From: Gnetum montanum
Taxonomy: Eukaryota > Streptophyta > Gnetopsida > Gnetales > Gnetaceae
DNA: 64,000 nucleotides
Assembly (NCBI GenBank): GCA_015680685.1
Contig: MNCI01006123.1
Coordinates: 313,600 to 377,599 of the forward strand
Direction: 5' to 3'
Shown here: piece by piece, positions 1 to 11,830 of the stretch
How positions within the stretch are numbered: position 1 is the stretch's first letter
Layout: the number at the start of each line of letters is the position of its first letter
Translations under genes and position numbers: made by a program
Notes under the pieces: model-generated
Told to the model about the DNA's origin: nothing
Databases searched by the model: none
The model's input: only the letters and a program-made list of their open reading frames with translations

Positions 1-88
1 TGAAAGATATATCGTTAAGTCCTTTACAACGACCTTGTATGATATAACTAATCTAGATAACTAGCACCATCCCCGGCAACGATGCCAA
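1..88 (-). other. 5' leader and primer binding site of element E1
   Basis: This is the start of the internal region of an LTR retrotransposon on the minus strand; the rest lies outside the window. The primer binding site is 71-87, reading CCCCGGCAACGATGCCA on plus. It matches the 3' end of plant tRNA-Asp including CCA except at two positions, so it primes minus-strand DNA synthesis. One spacer base (88) separates it from the LTR. The leader is clearly related to the leader of the TR-GAG element at 40343-40436. Confidence 0.8.
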
Positions 89-954
89 TGATGAGTGGCG
101 AGGTACCCCTACACTCAACCATACAAAACGAGCGTCGCACGCGTGATCCGGTCGAACTCCGCAGATGGACTAGTTGTGGCACCTAGATAGTTAGCCTTAG
201 GTCGCAGTTCGCTGTCTTCCCATCTAGACTAGTTTTGCATATGTCACGTATGGTTTAGTCTAGATGAGGTGTATGATGTGTTCTAATTCTAATGCTACCC
301 CTGATGGCAGTGGAAAATAATATTAACTAATCTAAGCTAAGAGATAAAAGGGTAAGAAAATCTAATCTAGCCTAAGTGCGATGAGCAACCGATTCCTTGA
401 TCAACCGTACACATCTTGGACTTCGTGCACAACTACCACTGGGACTACCAAGCATAGGCCTAGGTACGCCACTGGGATTACCAAGCGTAGATCCCAAATA
501 CGCCACTGGGTTACCAAGCGTAGATCCCCCTAGCTACACCACTGAGCTACCAAGCAGTCACACTTAAATGCTCGTAATCAAGTCGTACTCATTCCGCTTC
601 TAGGAGTTTAAGGATGAGAAACTAATCGCGATGAGCAACCGATTCCTTAACTAGCCGTACACACCCATAGATGCTCGTAGTTAAGTCGTACTCACACCGC
701 GCTATGAAAGCAATAAATAAAATTAAATAATTAACAATAAATAAACTAAGTGAATGCTGCAATGATGAAGTAATCTCGATCTTTATTGCCGGTCATGTGC
801 ATGTCCAAGTACGGCACACTCGAATAAAGACACCATACAATTACATTCACCACATTGCGGGTAGACATGGGAAAAATTCTAACTCTGGAGGGATCAAACT
901 GCCAGAGCTTTGTTACACTAAAATTGGGATCCCGAATAAGGGAGAGCTGCCTCT

Positions 955-962
955 TATTTATA
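955..962 (-). promoter_or_regulatory. TATA box of the E1 LTR
   Basis: TATAAATA on the minus strand. The same box stands at the equivalent place in every related LTR in the window, which supports its role as the Pol II promoter of the element. Confidence 0.65.
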
Positions 963-974
963 GACATGGAGGCG

Positions 975-1095
975 GACTGCGATATTGCGTACACGATATC
1001 GTAGGGAAGGACGCGATATCGCGTACGCGATATCACGGGGGATGCGATATCGCGTCGGCTGCGATATTGCGTACGCGATATCACGGCCGACGCAA
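975..1095. repeat. GC-rich palindromic repeat array in U3 of E1
   Basis: Several copies of a self-complementary unit, GATATCGCGTACGCGATATC and variants, separated by short GC-rich spacers. It lies between the TATA box and the outer LTR end, upstream of the promoter in the element's orientation. In the related LTRs the same slot is filled by an unrelated AT-rich array. Restriction-like GATATC and CGCG sites recur because of the palindromes. Confidence 0.85.
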
Positions 1096-1109
1096 ACCGC
1101 GTCTCATCA

Positions 1110-2320
1110 CTTATCAATTTCTTCAACATAGGAGCTCATGATTTTGTTCAACGATTTCATTCATATATTAGATTCTACTTCTTTTTCAATGATTAGTTAC
1201 TAGATGCCTTCTTGTCAAGTGGATGCTGCATATAGAGCCTATTGTACACACATGTCTTGTATATATCTATTACATGTTGTAGTGGTATCATGCTTTGTGG
1301 TCCAAATTTTCTACTCACAATTACACCCATTACACTATATACGATACAAGAGCTCTACATCTTTGGATAATTCTAGCTTAATCTTCCTTGGAGATTTCCA
1401 AGGAAAATTCTTTAATTCTAAGCTTAGAGTCCATAGTGCTAAGCCATGTTCTTTTCATGACTATGGGAAATTCCCCTTTGTTCGTTCCCATATGGATGAC
1501 TTGAAAATCAACAAGATAAGACCAACCACTTATGGTAGTAATAACATCTTTCACTTGTCCAAGTGAAATTTCAATGGACTAGTTTGCAAGTTCTAATCAA
1601 ATGTTACTCTTCTTTAGCAAGGGAAGATTCAGGCCTTATACATTTATTATGAAATAAGATTTACTTTTAACCTAGAATCTAAGAAAGCCTTGCATGGTTT
1701 ATGTCATGCTATCTAGAGGTAAACTAAGGGACTTCCAAGATTTGTTCTTTTCTTGGGAAGTGCTCCTACTTTAATCCACTATGTTATTATTTGTGTGAGC
1801 ATTATAGTAGTTATATTCTTATTTGCAGATTTTGAAAGCATAATGTTCACTAGAGGATCTTGTGTAGATGGGGTAGAGTTAGGTGAAGTTTCCATCCTTC
1901 AAATCTTTTCTTGGCTTACCCTAAAAAAAGGATGCTTCTTGGCTTTTGGTTTGCTTGATATCACATCCACTTGTGCAATTATTGCCCTGGTAGCACTCTT
2001 TTTTTTGTGGTTATGTTGATAGTTGTCATTGCATGAATAGTAGTGGCACTAGTAGTAAAGTGTTGGGAGCTTGGAGTGAGGAACTAGCTATTGGTTAGGA
2101 CATGTAAGAATTTGGATTCATCTATGAGGTAGTGGCTCTATGATATTTTGGTGGATATTAATGACAGGAGATATGGACTAAAGTATACTTAGGAGAGATT
2201 TGATGTTGAACATAGTATCAATAGGGATTAGGCTATTTATATTGATATTGTTGCCTTGGTGATGGCATTCCCCATATTTCTAGTTTTTGCCACTGCTATT
2301 GGTATTGCTCTTACGTTTAA
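1110..2320 (-). pseudogene. Element F: protease C-terminal part and linker toward RT
   Basis: This is a decayed internal segment of an Athila-like element on minus. About 1375-1545 encodes the C-terminal half of a retroviral-type aspartic protease, with the core WSYLVDFQVIHMG and then FPIVM followed by WLSTMD. This is the flap and the decayed P-I-(I/L)-L-G-R-x-W-L strand region of the fold. The same stretch is recognisable at 8510-8670 (A) and 34690-34880 (D). 1110-1340 is the linker to RT, matching 8690-8960 in A. RT itself is not in the window because E1 is inserted at 1110. Between about 1570 and 2320 I see only degraded minus-strand homology to the proline/tyrosine-rich and protease N-terminal zone. 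Confidence 0.65.
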
Positions 2321-4303
2321 GGATAAGTCTTGCTTAGATAGTATGTTTTCTAGTAGGGCTATCAAAAATTGCCTTGTGGATAAGGTAATTGTTTGGACAT
2401 TTATTTTGTAACGAATTTAAGATTAAGTACATATGCCCTGGACTCTTGTAAGTGGGCCATAACAAGGTAACATTTCTTAGGATGTTCATACTAGCACACT
2501 TTGCATCTTTCATCATCCTCTAAATTGGAGTCTATTATTTTCTCCACTACAACAACTTTTCCTTTATTCCTATAATGCTCTTGCTTATTGTCTCTTTTTT
2601 CTTCTTTTCCTTACTTTGGTTTAGGGCTTGTTTAGTCTTTTCCTCTACTATCTTTAATGTTCTAGAAAATTTCTCATCCCTAGAATCCCACATTTTCTCT
2701 ACCTTGGTTGCAATGTCATTAATTGACTTCTGAATTGGTAGAGTCTTCTATTGGATCATGTCTTGAAAATTTTCTTCTTCTTATGATTTACATATTGTTA
2801 CATCCCTTTTTCTTATTGCTAGACCTCTATTGCATTCTTTTGTTGATTCTTCTTTTCTTAACTCTCTTTCTTTCTTGCCATGTGGTTAATGATTCTTTGA
2901 ATATGATAATACGATGAGCTATCATCTTGGATAACCTATCTTGGGCATATAATTGAAGGATTTCTATTGTCTTGTTTCTTAGCCCATCAATGATGTGTCA
3001 TAGTTATTCCCTTTAAGAAAATCTATGGCCTATGTACTTATGTAGTAAGGAATAGTATTTGTCCATTACCACATCAAGGGATTCATGTATCCCTTACTTC
3101 CATCATTGAATCTATTTTCTTACATTAGACACTATGGAATAGGTTTAATAGTTGTCATTAAAGAGCTCTAGTATGGTACTCCATCTTCAAATTGATTCTA
3201 GTTCTAAGAAGCTATACTAACTCTCTACTATTTTTATGAGTATTCTAGGAAATAACTTTAATTTCTTCCAATTAGTTTCAATATTTTGTAGGGTATAGGC
3301 ATTGTGGAAGGCTTGAAGATGGTACTATGGATTTACATTACATTTGCCTTCAAATCTTGGAATATTATTCATGTGTAGTTTCTTGATTCACCTATCCCTT
3401 ACATGTCTGGTAGGAATATACATTGCTTCCCTGATGTTAATCATGTTTCAAGTGACCAATTGGGGTTCTTCATAGTCTTCAGGTTAGTGAGCTCTATTGT
3501 AGTAATGATCTCTTTGATGCTAATGATTTTGTTTTTTCTCTTCCTATGTGATCCTTTCTCTTCTTCTTTCATGGTTATCTTCTTCTTCATTAGGATGTCT
3601 TCTTTAATGTGCATATCGCTCATGATATCTTTGTCTTTCCCCATCATGATCCCTCAATCTTCTTTCTCTATTGTCAGAATCTATATATGAATGTAAGGAA
3701 GAAGAGGAAGGAGTTGGTGAATGATGCCTACTGGTTCTCCTTATGTAAGTCCTCAATTCATCCTTTTTAGATTTAGTGAAGGTCTTAGGCTAGGATTTCC
3801 TCCTAAGTTTGGAGTCTTCCTTATCTTCCTTGGGTGTTCCTACAAGAGCTGAATGTAGTTGTATCATGATGGGATCTTCAATATGGATGATTAGTGTTTG
3901 AGAATGAGATTCATGAGGTTGATAGAATTTCTCTATTTGAAATGTAGCTTCTTCTTTTTCCTCTAGGACAACTATTTGAGGTACTTTCTTTTCCTTGTCC
4001 TTCTCATGTATTGTCTCCATAGTACTATTCCTTCTTACCCAAGTCTTTGTTGATTGGTATGATCTAGTCATGTGTTTGGTGATCTAGTAACCTTCATGGA
4101 CATGGTCAAGGTTTGACCTCATAAAGGTTTTTTGAATTATTAATAGTGCAAAACATTTTGAAGGTAAGACAATGTTGCCCTATAAATCTCTCCATCTTAG
4201 CTATTCATCTTGATAAAAAACAAATGTGAAGTTAGGATAGTATGGATTAGTGTGAGTGTAGAAAATTTTGGTTTGCATTTGTGTACTCTAGTTTTCTTCA
4301 TTA
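2321..4303 (-). pseudogene. Element F: gag polyprotein remnant
   Basis: Minus-strand gag (capsid/nucleocapsid) of an Athila-like element, broken by many stops. A zinc-knuckle-like segment lies at about 2390-2490, with a YEHPKKC core followed by LVMAHLQ, matching the equivalent in A at about 7090-7150. The capsid-like region at about 2960-3080 matches A at 6560-6660. The part nearest 4303 continues the gag N-terminus begun at 17867: taking out element A and one 5-bp duplication joins the two reading frames. Typical Athila gag is several hundred residues and this span is consistent with that. No intact ORF remains. Confidence 0.65.
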
Positions 4304-4308
4304 GAATT
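4304..4308. repeat. Target site duplication of element A, left copy
   Basis: GAATT directly before the LTR start. The right copy at 17800-17804 is GAATC, a 4/5 match with one transition. Confidence 0.7.
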
Positions 4309-5229
4309 TGATGAGTTTCGATTTGTCATGTCGATTGGGCCCTGTCGATGCAATCTATTACATTGACTAGGCCTTGTTGACGAGGCCTCATTAATGTAGT
4401 CTATTATGTTGATGTGGCCCCATCGATGTAGGGGTCTATCTTCGTCTATAAATATGTGCTTACCAACTACATTTATGACATAAATTATCAAAGTAGTAGC
4501 AGAGCTCTTGCAGTTTATCTATTTAAAAGTTAATATTTTTCTCGAGTGCCCATAGTAAGAGTCATCAAGTGTATAGATCTTTATTCAAGTATTGTTGTAC
4601 CTGAGCATAATAGTGTGTGTGGCAATAAAGATGAACATCTTGATAAACATTGTAGCATTCTAGATAGCTTAAATGTTTTATTTATGCATTTAATGTTTTC
4701 AATTATTTATTCAATATTTTTCTGTAATTAAGCTAATGAAGTAATTAAGCATGATAAGATAGATAGATTAAACACATAAGTATGACCGCTTCGAGCATAA
4801 CACATATTTACTTGATAATCCCAAATGTGTTATTGCTTAGTGAGCCTAGTAGCATAGCACTTGGTAACCCAATAGTGGATATTTGGGTTCAGGATGTGTG
4901 CAAAAAGTGAAACTAGATGCTTATGCTAGGACTGCTTAGATACTAGTTAATTAGTTAAATTAATTTAGTTAATCCAATTACTTTATCTCTCTTTAAACAC
5001 CAAAACCATAAAATACAAAATGATAAAAATTAGATGCCTCAATTACACTTAACCATACTAGTGTACGTCACAAGTGTAATTGGGAAGACAATGAATAACC
5101 TTAGGGCAAGGTTTACTTCCTAGAAGACTAGTGCATCAGAAACTATAAAGTTCACACAATTTGACCAGATCACATGTGAATGATTTGTGACTCATATGGC
5201 TAGGCATAGGGGTACCTTACCACTCATCA
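4309..5229 (+). repeat. 5' LTR of element A
   Basis: About 921 bp, from TGATGAG to CTCATCA. It matches the 3' LTR at 17121-17799 in its first 450 bp and its last 20 bp. The outer third carries a short repeated phrase around ATGAGGCC/CGATG. A TATAAATA box lies at 4447-4454. Confidence 0.85.
4447..4454 (+). promoter_or_regulatory. TATA box of the 5' LTR of A
   Basis: TATAAATA following GTC; the identical context recurs at 17227-17234 in the 3' LTR. Confidence 0.6.
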
Positions 5230-5380
5230 TTGGAACTATGATTGAGGACTTTGTTTATTGAACATGCACTATCTAGGATTGGTGAATACTATTAATATCA
5301 TTGGACAAATTCATGGTCAACATCACTCTCAAACAACATATAACTACTAAGCACACTTATAATTTTATTTTTTTGGAAAA
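5230..5380 (+). other. Primer site and leader of element A
   Basis: Begins one base after the LTR with TGGAACTATGATTGAGGA. This keeps the TGG start and the GGA end of the tRNA-Asp primer site seen in E1 and TR-GAG but is otherwise badly decayed, so the primer assignment is by family membership more than by sequence. The remaining leader is non-coding. Confidence 0.45.
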
Positions 5381-7160
5381 ATGTCTTCTTCTCACAAGCA
5401 TGAAGATATCAAAATACTAGTCCCATAGGAGTGCAAAGTGGTATATACCCATCTAGATGAGTATGTACTAGACTTTACCTTCATCCTATCTTAGGATGAA
5501 TAGCTATGATGGTGTGATATGGAGGGCAACATCATCTTGCCCCCCAATTGATCTATACCTAGGATGCTATTTCAAACTCTTAAGAAGTTGGGAATTCTAG
5601 ATCTTCATGAGGAATACATTATGAATGGTTATGACACCTAGGACTACCATCCCACTAAAACACAATGCAAGCGAGATCAACATTAGGAGAAGCATCATGA
5701 GGCTATGAATGGAAAAAATTTCACTAGTTCCTTGTTCTTACTAGATCAAGATGACAATGAGGATCCTCCCTTTAAAGGTTCTCAACATGAAGATTCTTTA
5801 CCACATGTTGCTGGAAATGAGGGTATGACCCTGAACCTGTAATCAACTATTCATAAACTAGGTTTGGGAAAAAGTAACAAACATCATAATAGCAAGGGAT
5901 CTAAGGATGGAGGTTATAATGAATAAAAAAGTGATGGTAGACACCAAGATGGTGGTGCTGGTCCACCTTCCTCTCCATCCTCTTCATCTAATTCTAAACA
6001 TTCCTCTTCATCTTCTGGTTGTCATAAAAGGCACCATCAAAATAATCATGATGAAGGTGATCAACAAGACAACAATGGCCATGAAGATCATCAAGAACAT
6101 AGAGGTAAAAAAAACCATCATCAACATCATGGACACAATCATGATGAAGAACCTCTATTGGTGACTCAAAGCACGCTCAAAATTGTAGAGGCAATAAACA
6201 TCCCATCTAGGCATATGAAAGACAGTCAGATCAAGTGCTTAGACATGAATAATATTTCATGTTTTGAGGGGGGATATAGTTTTGATCCATAGAATCATCT
6301 ACAAGCTTTCCACAATGCCTGTGGCTTACAAAACATTGAAAATGATTGGTAGAAACTCAAGCTCTTCTCTAGGACACTCATGAAGGAAGCTGCAAGTTGG
6401 TACTAGTCCTTGGAGCTAGAATCTATTCATAGATGGAGTACCATGTTAGATCTATTTAATAACAAATACTAGACATACTCCAAAGTGTTTGATCTGAGAA
6501 GGCAAATCCAAGGTTGGAAATAGGAAACACATGAACCTTTGGATGCCATAATGGGTAGATATTATTCACTCTTACATTGATTCCCTAGCCATGATTATTC
6601 TCAAAGGGAACAACTTCACCACATCATAGTTGGCCTTAAAGCATAAACTAGAAGAACACTTGGGGTGTATTCCCAAGGGAGACTTTCTAAACTAAGAGCT
6701 CATCAAATCCAAAGGCTGATAGAGCAGGTAACAAAAGAAGAAGATGAGTTATGAAAGAGGAAAAGTGTAGAAGAGTATAATAGGGACCCCACATCAGGAA
6801 ATGGGAGGTCCGATTTTGTGATGGGGAGGAGTCACCAGTCGATGAAGTTGTGAACAAGAAAACCTTACCCATTCAAAAATCTATTTTTGATATTTTAGAA
6901 AAGGTTGATAAATTATGGGACTCTTTGAATAAAAAATTTCAAACTACTATGAAGATTGTTGAATAATCCAAAAAGCAAAATAGTGATCATAATCCCAGGA
7001 GGTGAAAAGAAGTTGAACATGCCTACTAAAGAGGTAAGGGCAAAGTTGCTATTGTAGAGGAAGTTGTGGAAACAAACTTTGATGATGAAACTAGATGTGA
7101 CATCTATCAATACGAACATACAAAGGGATGTTGCCTTATGATGTCACACTTACAAGGGTC
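5381..7160 (+). pseudogene. Element A gag
   Basis: Capsid/nucleocapsid precursor that would form the virus-like particle. The start is the ATG at 5381 (MSSSHKHEDI); the capsid core near 6212 lies in the same frame and is recognisable by SCFEGGYSFDP, then LKLFSRTLMKEAASWY and YYSLLH. A low-complexity, Ser/His/Asp/Asn-rich stretch (5900-6160) precedes it. A degenerate zinc knuckle of C-x-x-Y-x-Y-E-H-x3-C type lies at about 7095-7135. Roughly 590 codons, a usual size for Athila gag. At least a dozen in-frame stops, mostly TAG where the relatives suggest CAG or TGG. Confidence 0.75.
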
Positions 7161-7199
7161 TAAGGTGTACACATTGAATCATTGATTAGCACGTAGGCA

Positions 7200-7620
7200 A
7201 GCACCTAGACAATTACCTTGTCCTCAAGGAAATCTAAGATAATTATATCAACAACAACATGCTTACTATCCAAGTGGTGCTCCAACACAACCATATGAAC
7301 AATACTAGTAGTGGAACCAATCAAAATCATGGGGAATGCCACCTCCAAGGTAGTAGTATCCTTACAGGTAACCAGATCCATACAAGTACTATGTTTAGCA
7401 ACCCATCTCTCCAAGAAGTTTTGCAAGTCATGCCTCATTTCAGCATCACTATTACCCTTCGGAGTACCATCAAACACATTCATCATCTACTCGAGGAGAA
7501 AAATCATATCCATACCACCTTCCACATCCATCTACACACATACATCTACCCTCAACCTAGTTACCTCCTACTCTATCCATGCTGGGTGAGATTCCTCCAT
7601 AGCCGCAACAACAAAATACT
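7200..7620 (+). pseudogene. Proline/tyrosine/glutamine-rich tail after gag in element A
   Basis: This continuation of the gag-pol reading frame is dominated by Tyr, Pro, Gln and Ser, with phrases such as YYPSGAPTQPYEQY and SYSIHAG. The same composition follows gag in TR-GAG (38145-38910). It is probably a disordered gag C-terminal region; its function is unknown to me. The ORFs readable here in other frames are by-products of the codon bias. Confidence 0.5.
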
Positions 7621-7829
7621 ACGAGGGCTATACATTCACAACTGGATTTCTAGCGAAGTGGTTCAAACAATTGATTTAGAAAAAGACCCTTCTTCCAATC
7701 CAAAATTCATCTCCAACCCTCATAACCTAATGTGGTTGATCGCCCTAGATCTCTAGTAGCCTCATTCTCTATGTCAAATACCTTCAAGTGCCCTTCAAAC
7801 CAGATGCCACCTTGGATTTGCATTGTAAT

Positions 7830-8690
7830 GTTAACTCATGTTGTTTCTGACTGGATCAAGGTTGGAAATCTTCCCACAAAAAGAGTTGACCTAAGAAGTC
7901 CTCTCATTTACCTACAAATTGCTAGACACAAGCCATGCAAAGCTCTTCTTGATTCCAATTTTGGTATTAATCTCATCTCCCATGATATGTAGAAGGCTTG
8001 GAACCTACCTCCTCTCAAGAAGAGCAATTTTGGCACAACAAAGAAGAAGGCACCACAGTTTCCATTGGTGGCGTGTCTATAGATTTTTCTACCAAGGCCA
8101 TTTTGGAAGTATTTAATGTTTCAAATACAGGGCCAGAAGTTGCTCACCTACACACTCACTTCGATGTCGATGCATGAAAAATTTGGTTGAAAAGGATGTA
8201 CGGCAAGGAAGACAAGAAATATGGAGAATAATAAAGACAAAGTTAATTCACTTGAGGCTTGCAATGCTTGATATTCAATGAATAGTGTTTCACATTTCTC
8301 AAGAATTCTAATTTATTTTATACTTTATGAGTTTCCAAAAACTCCTTAGAATTCATGTGATGGCTATGAAACAACTAGCTTGGATGTCTAATTTGAAGTT
8401 GAGATGTCTATATATAATCAACCTTAGTTTTGAAGAGACATCTACCTGGAAATATAGACACATACACTTAGATGTCTACCCTTATACATCTATCTCAGGA
8501 CATTATAACCATAGTAAGTGGGTGGTCCTATCCTATTGATTTTTTGGTGATCAGGGTTAAAAATTGGAAAGGTTACTTTTCCATCATTATGGTAAGGGAT
8601 TGGTTAAGTATGGTTGATGTACGTATGGGAATAAGGGACCTCTCCTTGGAAATTTCCAAGGAAAATGAATTTGGATAATTAGAGAAGAAG
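7830..8690 (+). pseudogene. Element A protease
   Basis: Retroviral-type aspartic protease that would process the polyprotein. The catalytic segment is at about 7948-7990, reading ALLDSNFGINLISHDM, where the family has LLD-S/L-G-S/F-x-I-N-x-I-P; the catalytic D is present but the following G is replaced by N. The C-terminal strand, YPIDFLVIRVKNWKGYF then WLSMVD, is at 8536-8620. Between them the frame is broken by stops and shifts. Confidence 0.65.
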
Positions 8691-9199
8691 CATATTCTGT
8701 GCATCATGTACAATGATAATGGGTGCAACTGCATGTAAAATATTTGGTCCATCAAAAGTACATACATCAAAGCATGCAATCAGTGTACACAAGAAATAGA
8801 TATTCAATGGTGTTTATATACAGTAGCCACAAAATAGGCGGATACCCAATGGTTGATAGCTAACTTAGATAGAAACACATTATGCATGGAACCAATTGAG
8901 AACCTAACATGTGCTTATGTTGAAAGCATGGATGAACTTGAGCAAGTTCATCACCAACTCTCTAAAGATGATGATGATACCTATTGGGAAGAGTTAAAAA
9001 TCCCTGAGAACTTTACGTAGGAGCCCCTAGAACTGAAAACTCTACTAGTTGGTATGGAATATGCATTTTTAAACAATGGTAAACCAATCATAAGTAATGC
9101 GAAACTTTCTCTTAAACAAAAAGAAAAGCTATTAAAGTGGTTAAAAAATGGCCAATAGCCTTTTCTTGGTCATATCCCAAGCTAACAGGAATTGATCCA

Positions 9200-10040
9200 A
9201 GGATATTCCAACATTGCATTTACATCAACATAGCCATGAAGCCAAGAAGGCAATCATAGAGGTGGCTAAACCCCAAATTGAAGTAAATTGTCAAGGAGGA
9301 AATCGAGCAACTCCTCAAGGTAGGTCTCATCTATCCCATCATGGATAGTGAGTGGGTTAGCCCACTTATAATTTTGCCAAAGAAAGGTGGAAAGTGGTGG
9401 GTTTGCATCAATTTTAGGTTGTTGAATATGGCAACATTTAAAGATCATTTTCTATTTCCATTTATTGATTAGGTGTTAGACACAATATTTGGGCATTGCT
9501 ACTATAGTTTCTTAGATGGTTACAATGGCTATAACCAAATCCAAATTGTGCTAGAAGTTCAAGCCAAAACAACATTCATGAGTTCTTAGGGAACTTTTGC
9601 ATATTGTAAGATACCATTTGGTCTGTGACATGCCCCTATAACATTTCAATACTTGGTCCTTAGTATTTTCCAACAGCAGATTGGTAGTGGTGTGAAAGTC
9701 TTCGTGAATGAATTCTCCACCTAGGGAGATACATTTGAGCAAGCCTTGGATCACCTTAAGCAAGTACTAAAAAGCTATGTGAAAATAAATCTATGGCTCA
9801 ACTAGGAAAAAAGTCACCTTATGATCCAAGAAGGCATTGTATTGGGGCACCGAATTTCATAAGAAGGGATTGAGGTAGACCTAGAAAAGATAAAGATCAT
9901 CCAAGGAATTACACGTTAACTAGAGATAGTCAAAGATGTTAGATCTTTCCTTGGACACATTGGCTACTACTAGCGATTCATAGAGAATTTCTCTAAGATT
10001 GCAAAACCATTGGTAGAGCTTACAAAGGAAGATGCATTGT
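9200..10040 (+). pseudogene. Element A reverse transcriptase
   Basis: RT domain of the pol polyprotein. Seen in order: WVSPLIILPKKGGKWWV (fingers), LLNMATFKDHFLFPFID, FLDGYNGYNQIQI (palm, with catalytic D in FLDGY), GTFAYCKIPFGL, the active-site strand KVFVNEFST near 9698, then EKSHLMIQEGIVLGH and SFLGHIGYY (thumb). The usual (Y/F)-x-D-D active site reads FVNE, so it would be catalytically dead even apart from the stops. 8700-9199 is the linker from protease, with recognisable but unassigned coding. Confidence 0.85.
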
Positions 10041-10049
10041 TCATCTAGG

Positions 10050-10500
10050 CTAAGAAATGTGAACATGCATTCCAATAGTTAAAGGAGAAACTTGTAGAAA
10101 CACTAATTCTACAAGCACTAAACTGGTCTAGGCCATTCCATATCATGATAGATGCATCTAACTATGCCCTGGATGTAGTGCTCACATAGTTGGATGATAA
10201 GAAATATCCATACTACATCCACTATGCAAGCTGAAGCATTATGGGAGCACAATTAAATTACACCATCATGGAAAAAGAACTAATGGCCATGGTGTATGCT
10301 CTTGAAAATTTTAGGTACTATGTGCTTGGTTACAAAGTATTTATGCACACAGACCATAGTGCAATCCACTTGCTTATGAGCAAGCCATGGTGAGCCCTCA
10401 TATCATATGGTGGCTTATGATCTTGCAGGAGTTTGATCTCATGATGGTAGATCAAAAAGGAACTAAGAATGTGGTTGCTTACCATCTCTCTTGATCAAGA
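10050..10500 (+). pseudogene. Element A RNase H
   Basis: The RNase H domain that would remove RNA from the RNA:DNA hybrid directly follows the RT thumb. Visible motifs are FHIMIDASNYALDVVL (first catalytic D), YTIMEKELMAMVYALENFR (catalytic E) and MHTDHSAIHLLMSK (catalytic D). Several TAG/TGA stops interrupt it, and the C-terminal quarter (10390-10500) is frame-shifted. Confidence 0.8.
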
Positions 10501-10649
10501 TGGGATAATAAAAGGGAGGAGAGCCCACTCTCTAACCAATTTCTAGATGAACTTATCTTTATAGGAGCAATAGATGACCAAGTGCCCACAAAAACAACAT
10601 AGTATATTAGCATCCTCACCTATCTTCTTACTTAGGAGATGCCACAAGG

Positions 10650-11830
10650 TCTTGACTCTAGAAAGAAGGAACAATTTCTTCATTGGTCCAAATACTTTAT
10701 GGAAATCAATGGACACCTTTACAAAGTGTGCACCAATGGCTTGATTCATTAGTGTGTCCTTGATGAAGATCAATTTTGTGTTCTCCAAGATGCTCATGAA
10801 TGACCTTGTGGAGGCCACTATGCAAGGAGATGCATGACCATAAAAATCTTGATGGTAGGATACTATTGGCCTACAATATTCAGGGATGCTCACAAGTTTG
10901 TCCAATCTTGTGAACATTGTCAATGAGATGGTGGGATGATTGATAACACTAGATTCAACCACTAGAGCCTTTTGACATATGGGGCACTAACTTCATGGGT
11001 TCCATCACATCCATGTCTAATGAAAAGGTGTATATCATCATAGTAGTCAAATACTACAAAAAATGGGTAGAAGTAGTAGTCGTTACTGATTGCACATCAT
11101 CCACTAATACTAGATTTATACAAAAAAATTTTGTAAATAGGTTTGGGGTGCCAGGTACACTAATTTCTAACAATGGAACTTATTTCATAGGTGCCACTTT
11201 TAGAAAGTTGACGCAATGCTTGGGGGTTGAACATAAATTAACAACATCCTACCACCTCCAAGCCAATATTCAAGTAGAGGTAACTAACTAGGAGATCACA
11301 AAGATCTTAAGAAGAACCATAAAAAAATATAGGAGTGATTAGAGCACCACACTCAACAATGTCCTTTGGGCCTATTACTCAACATGGAAACTCCCTATTG
11401 GCTACTCTCCCTACAAGTTAGTGTATGAAAAAATTTCAATGCTTCTAATTCAATTTGAGCTCTATACACTCTCAACAACCTATGATTTGAATCTTGACCT
11501 AAGTCTAGCACAGAAAGAAAGATTGATCAACCTAAATATGCTAGATGAAAATTGATTGGTGGTCCTATCTTTGAATGAGGGGCACAAGGCATTCAATAGG
11601 CAACATCATGACCTCAAAATATGGAAATTAACATTTTAATTAGGAGCTAAGATTCTCTATTGGAACCCCACACACATATCCTAGAAGAAAAAATTCCAAA
11701 CATTGTGGGAGGGACCTTATATAATTAATCAAAAATTTTCCTTTGGGATCATGTTAGTCTACAAACTTGAAAGCCCAAATAAAAAGTAGTTTATCAACAT
11801 CCAACAAGTGAAACCTTTCCTAGAGACAAG
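10650..11830 (+). pseudogene. Element A integrase
   Basis: Integrase that would insert the cDNA. The zinc-binding H/C region is at about 10800-10925, weakly visible in frame. The core starts near 10975 with IWGTNFMGSITSM, where N stands in place of the first catalytic D; ISNNGTYFIGATFRKL again has N for D, and NIQVEVTN keeps E. LAQKERLINLNMLDE and WEGPYIIN mark the C-terminal domain up to about 11820. The order and spacing match the family; two of three catalytic acidic residues are lost. Confidence 0.8.

Larger units (their letters stand above)
89..1109 (-). repeat. LTR of element E1 (Athila-like family)
   Basis: This long terminal repeat of about 1,021 bp lies in minus orientation. On plus it opens with TGATGAGTGG and closes with CTCATCA, so on minus it runs TG...CA. 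It aligns along most of its length with the LTRs at 35022-36165, 40437-41682 and 18014-18825, sharing the blocks ending in the tRNA-Asp site and the block around the TATA box. It keeps many CpG dinucleotides that have become TpG or CpA in its relatives, so it is probably the youngest copy. It interrupts element F, whose protease-RT linker resumes at 1110. The second LTR and the other target duplication lie beyond the left edge. Confidence 0.8.

Noticed and set aside
71-87. Partial tRNA-Asp gene
   Set aside because: Only the 3' end is present, next to an LTR end; it is the primer binding site.
5900-6164. Metal-binding His/Asp-rich small protein
   Set aside because: Low-complexity part of the A gag frame; the ORF seen is in a different frame.
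7259-7756. 165-codon plus ORF with His/Thr/Ile/Leu-rich protein
   Set aside because: It lies in another frame of the Pro/Tyr-rich gag tail of element A; composition is explained by that frame.
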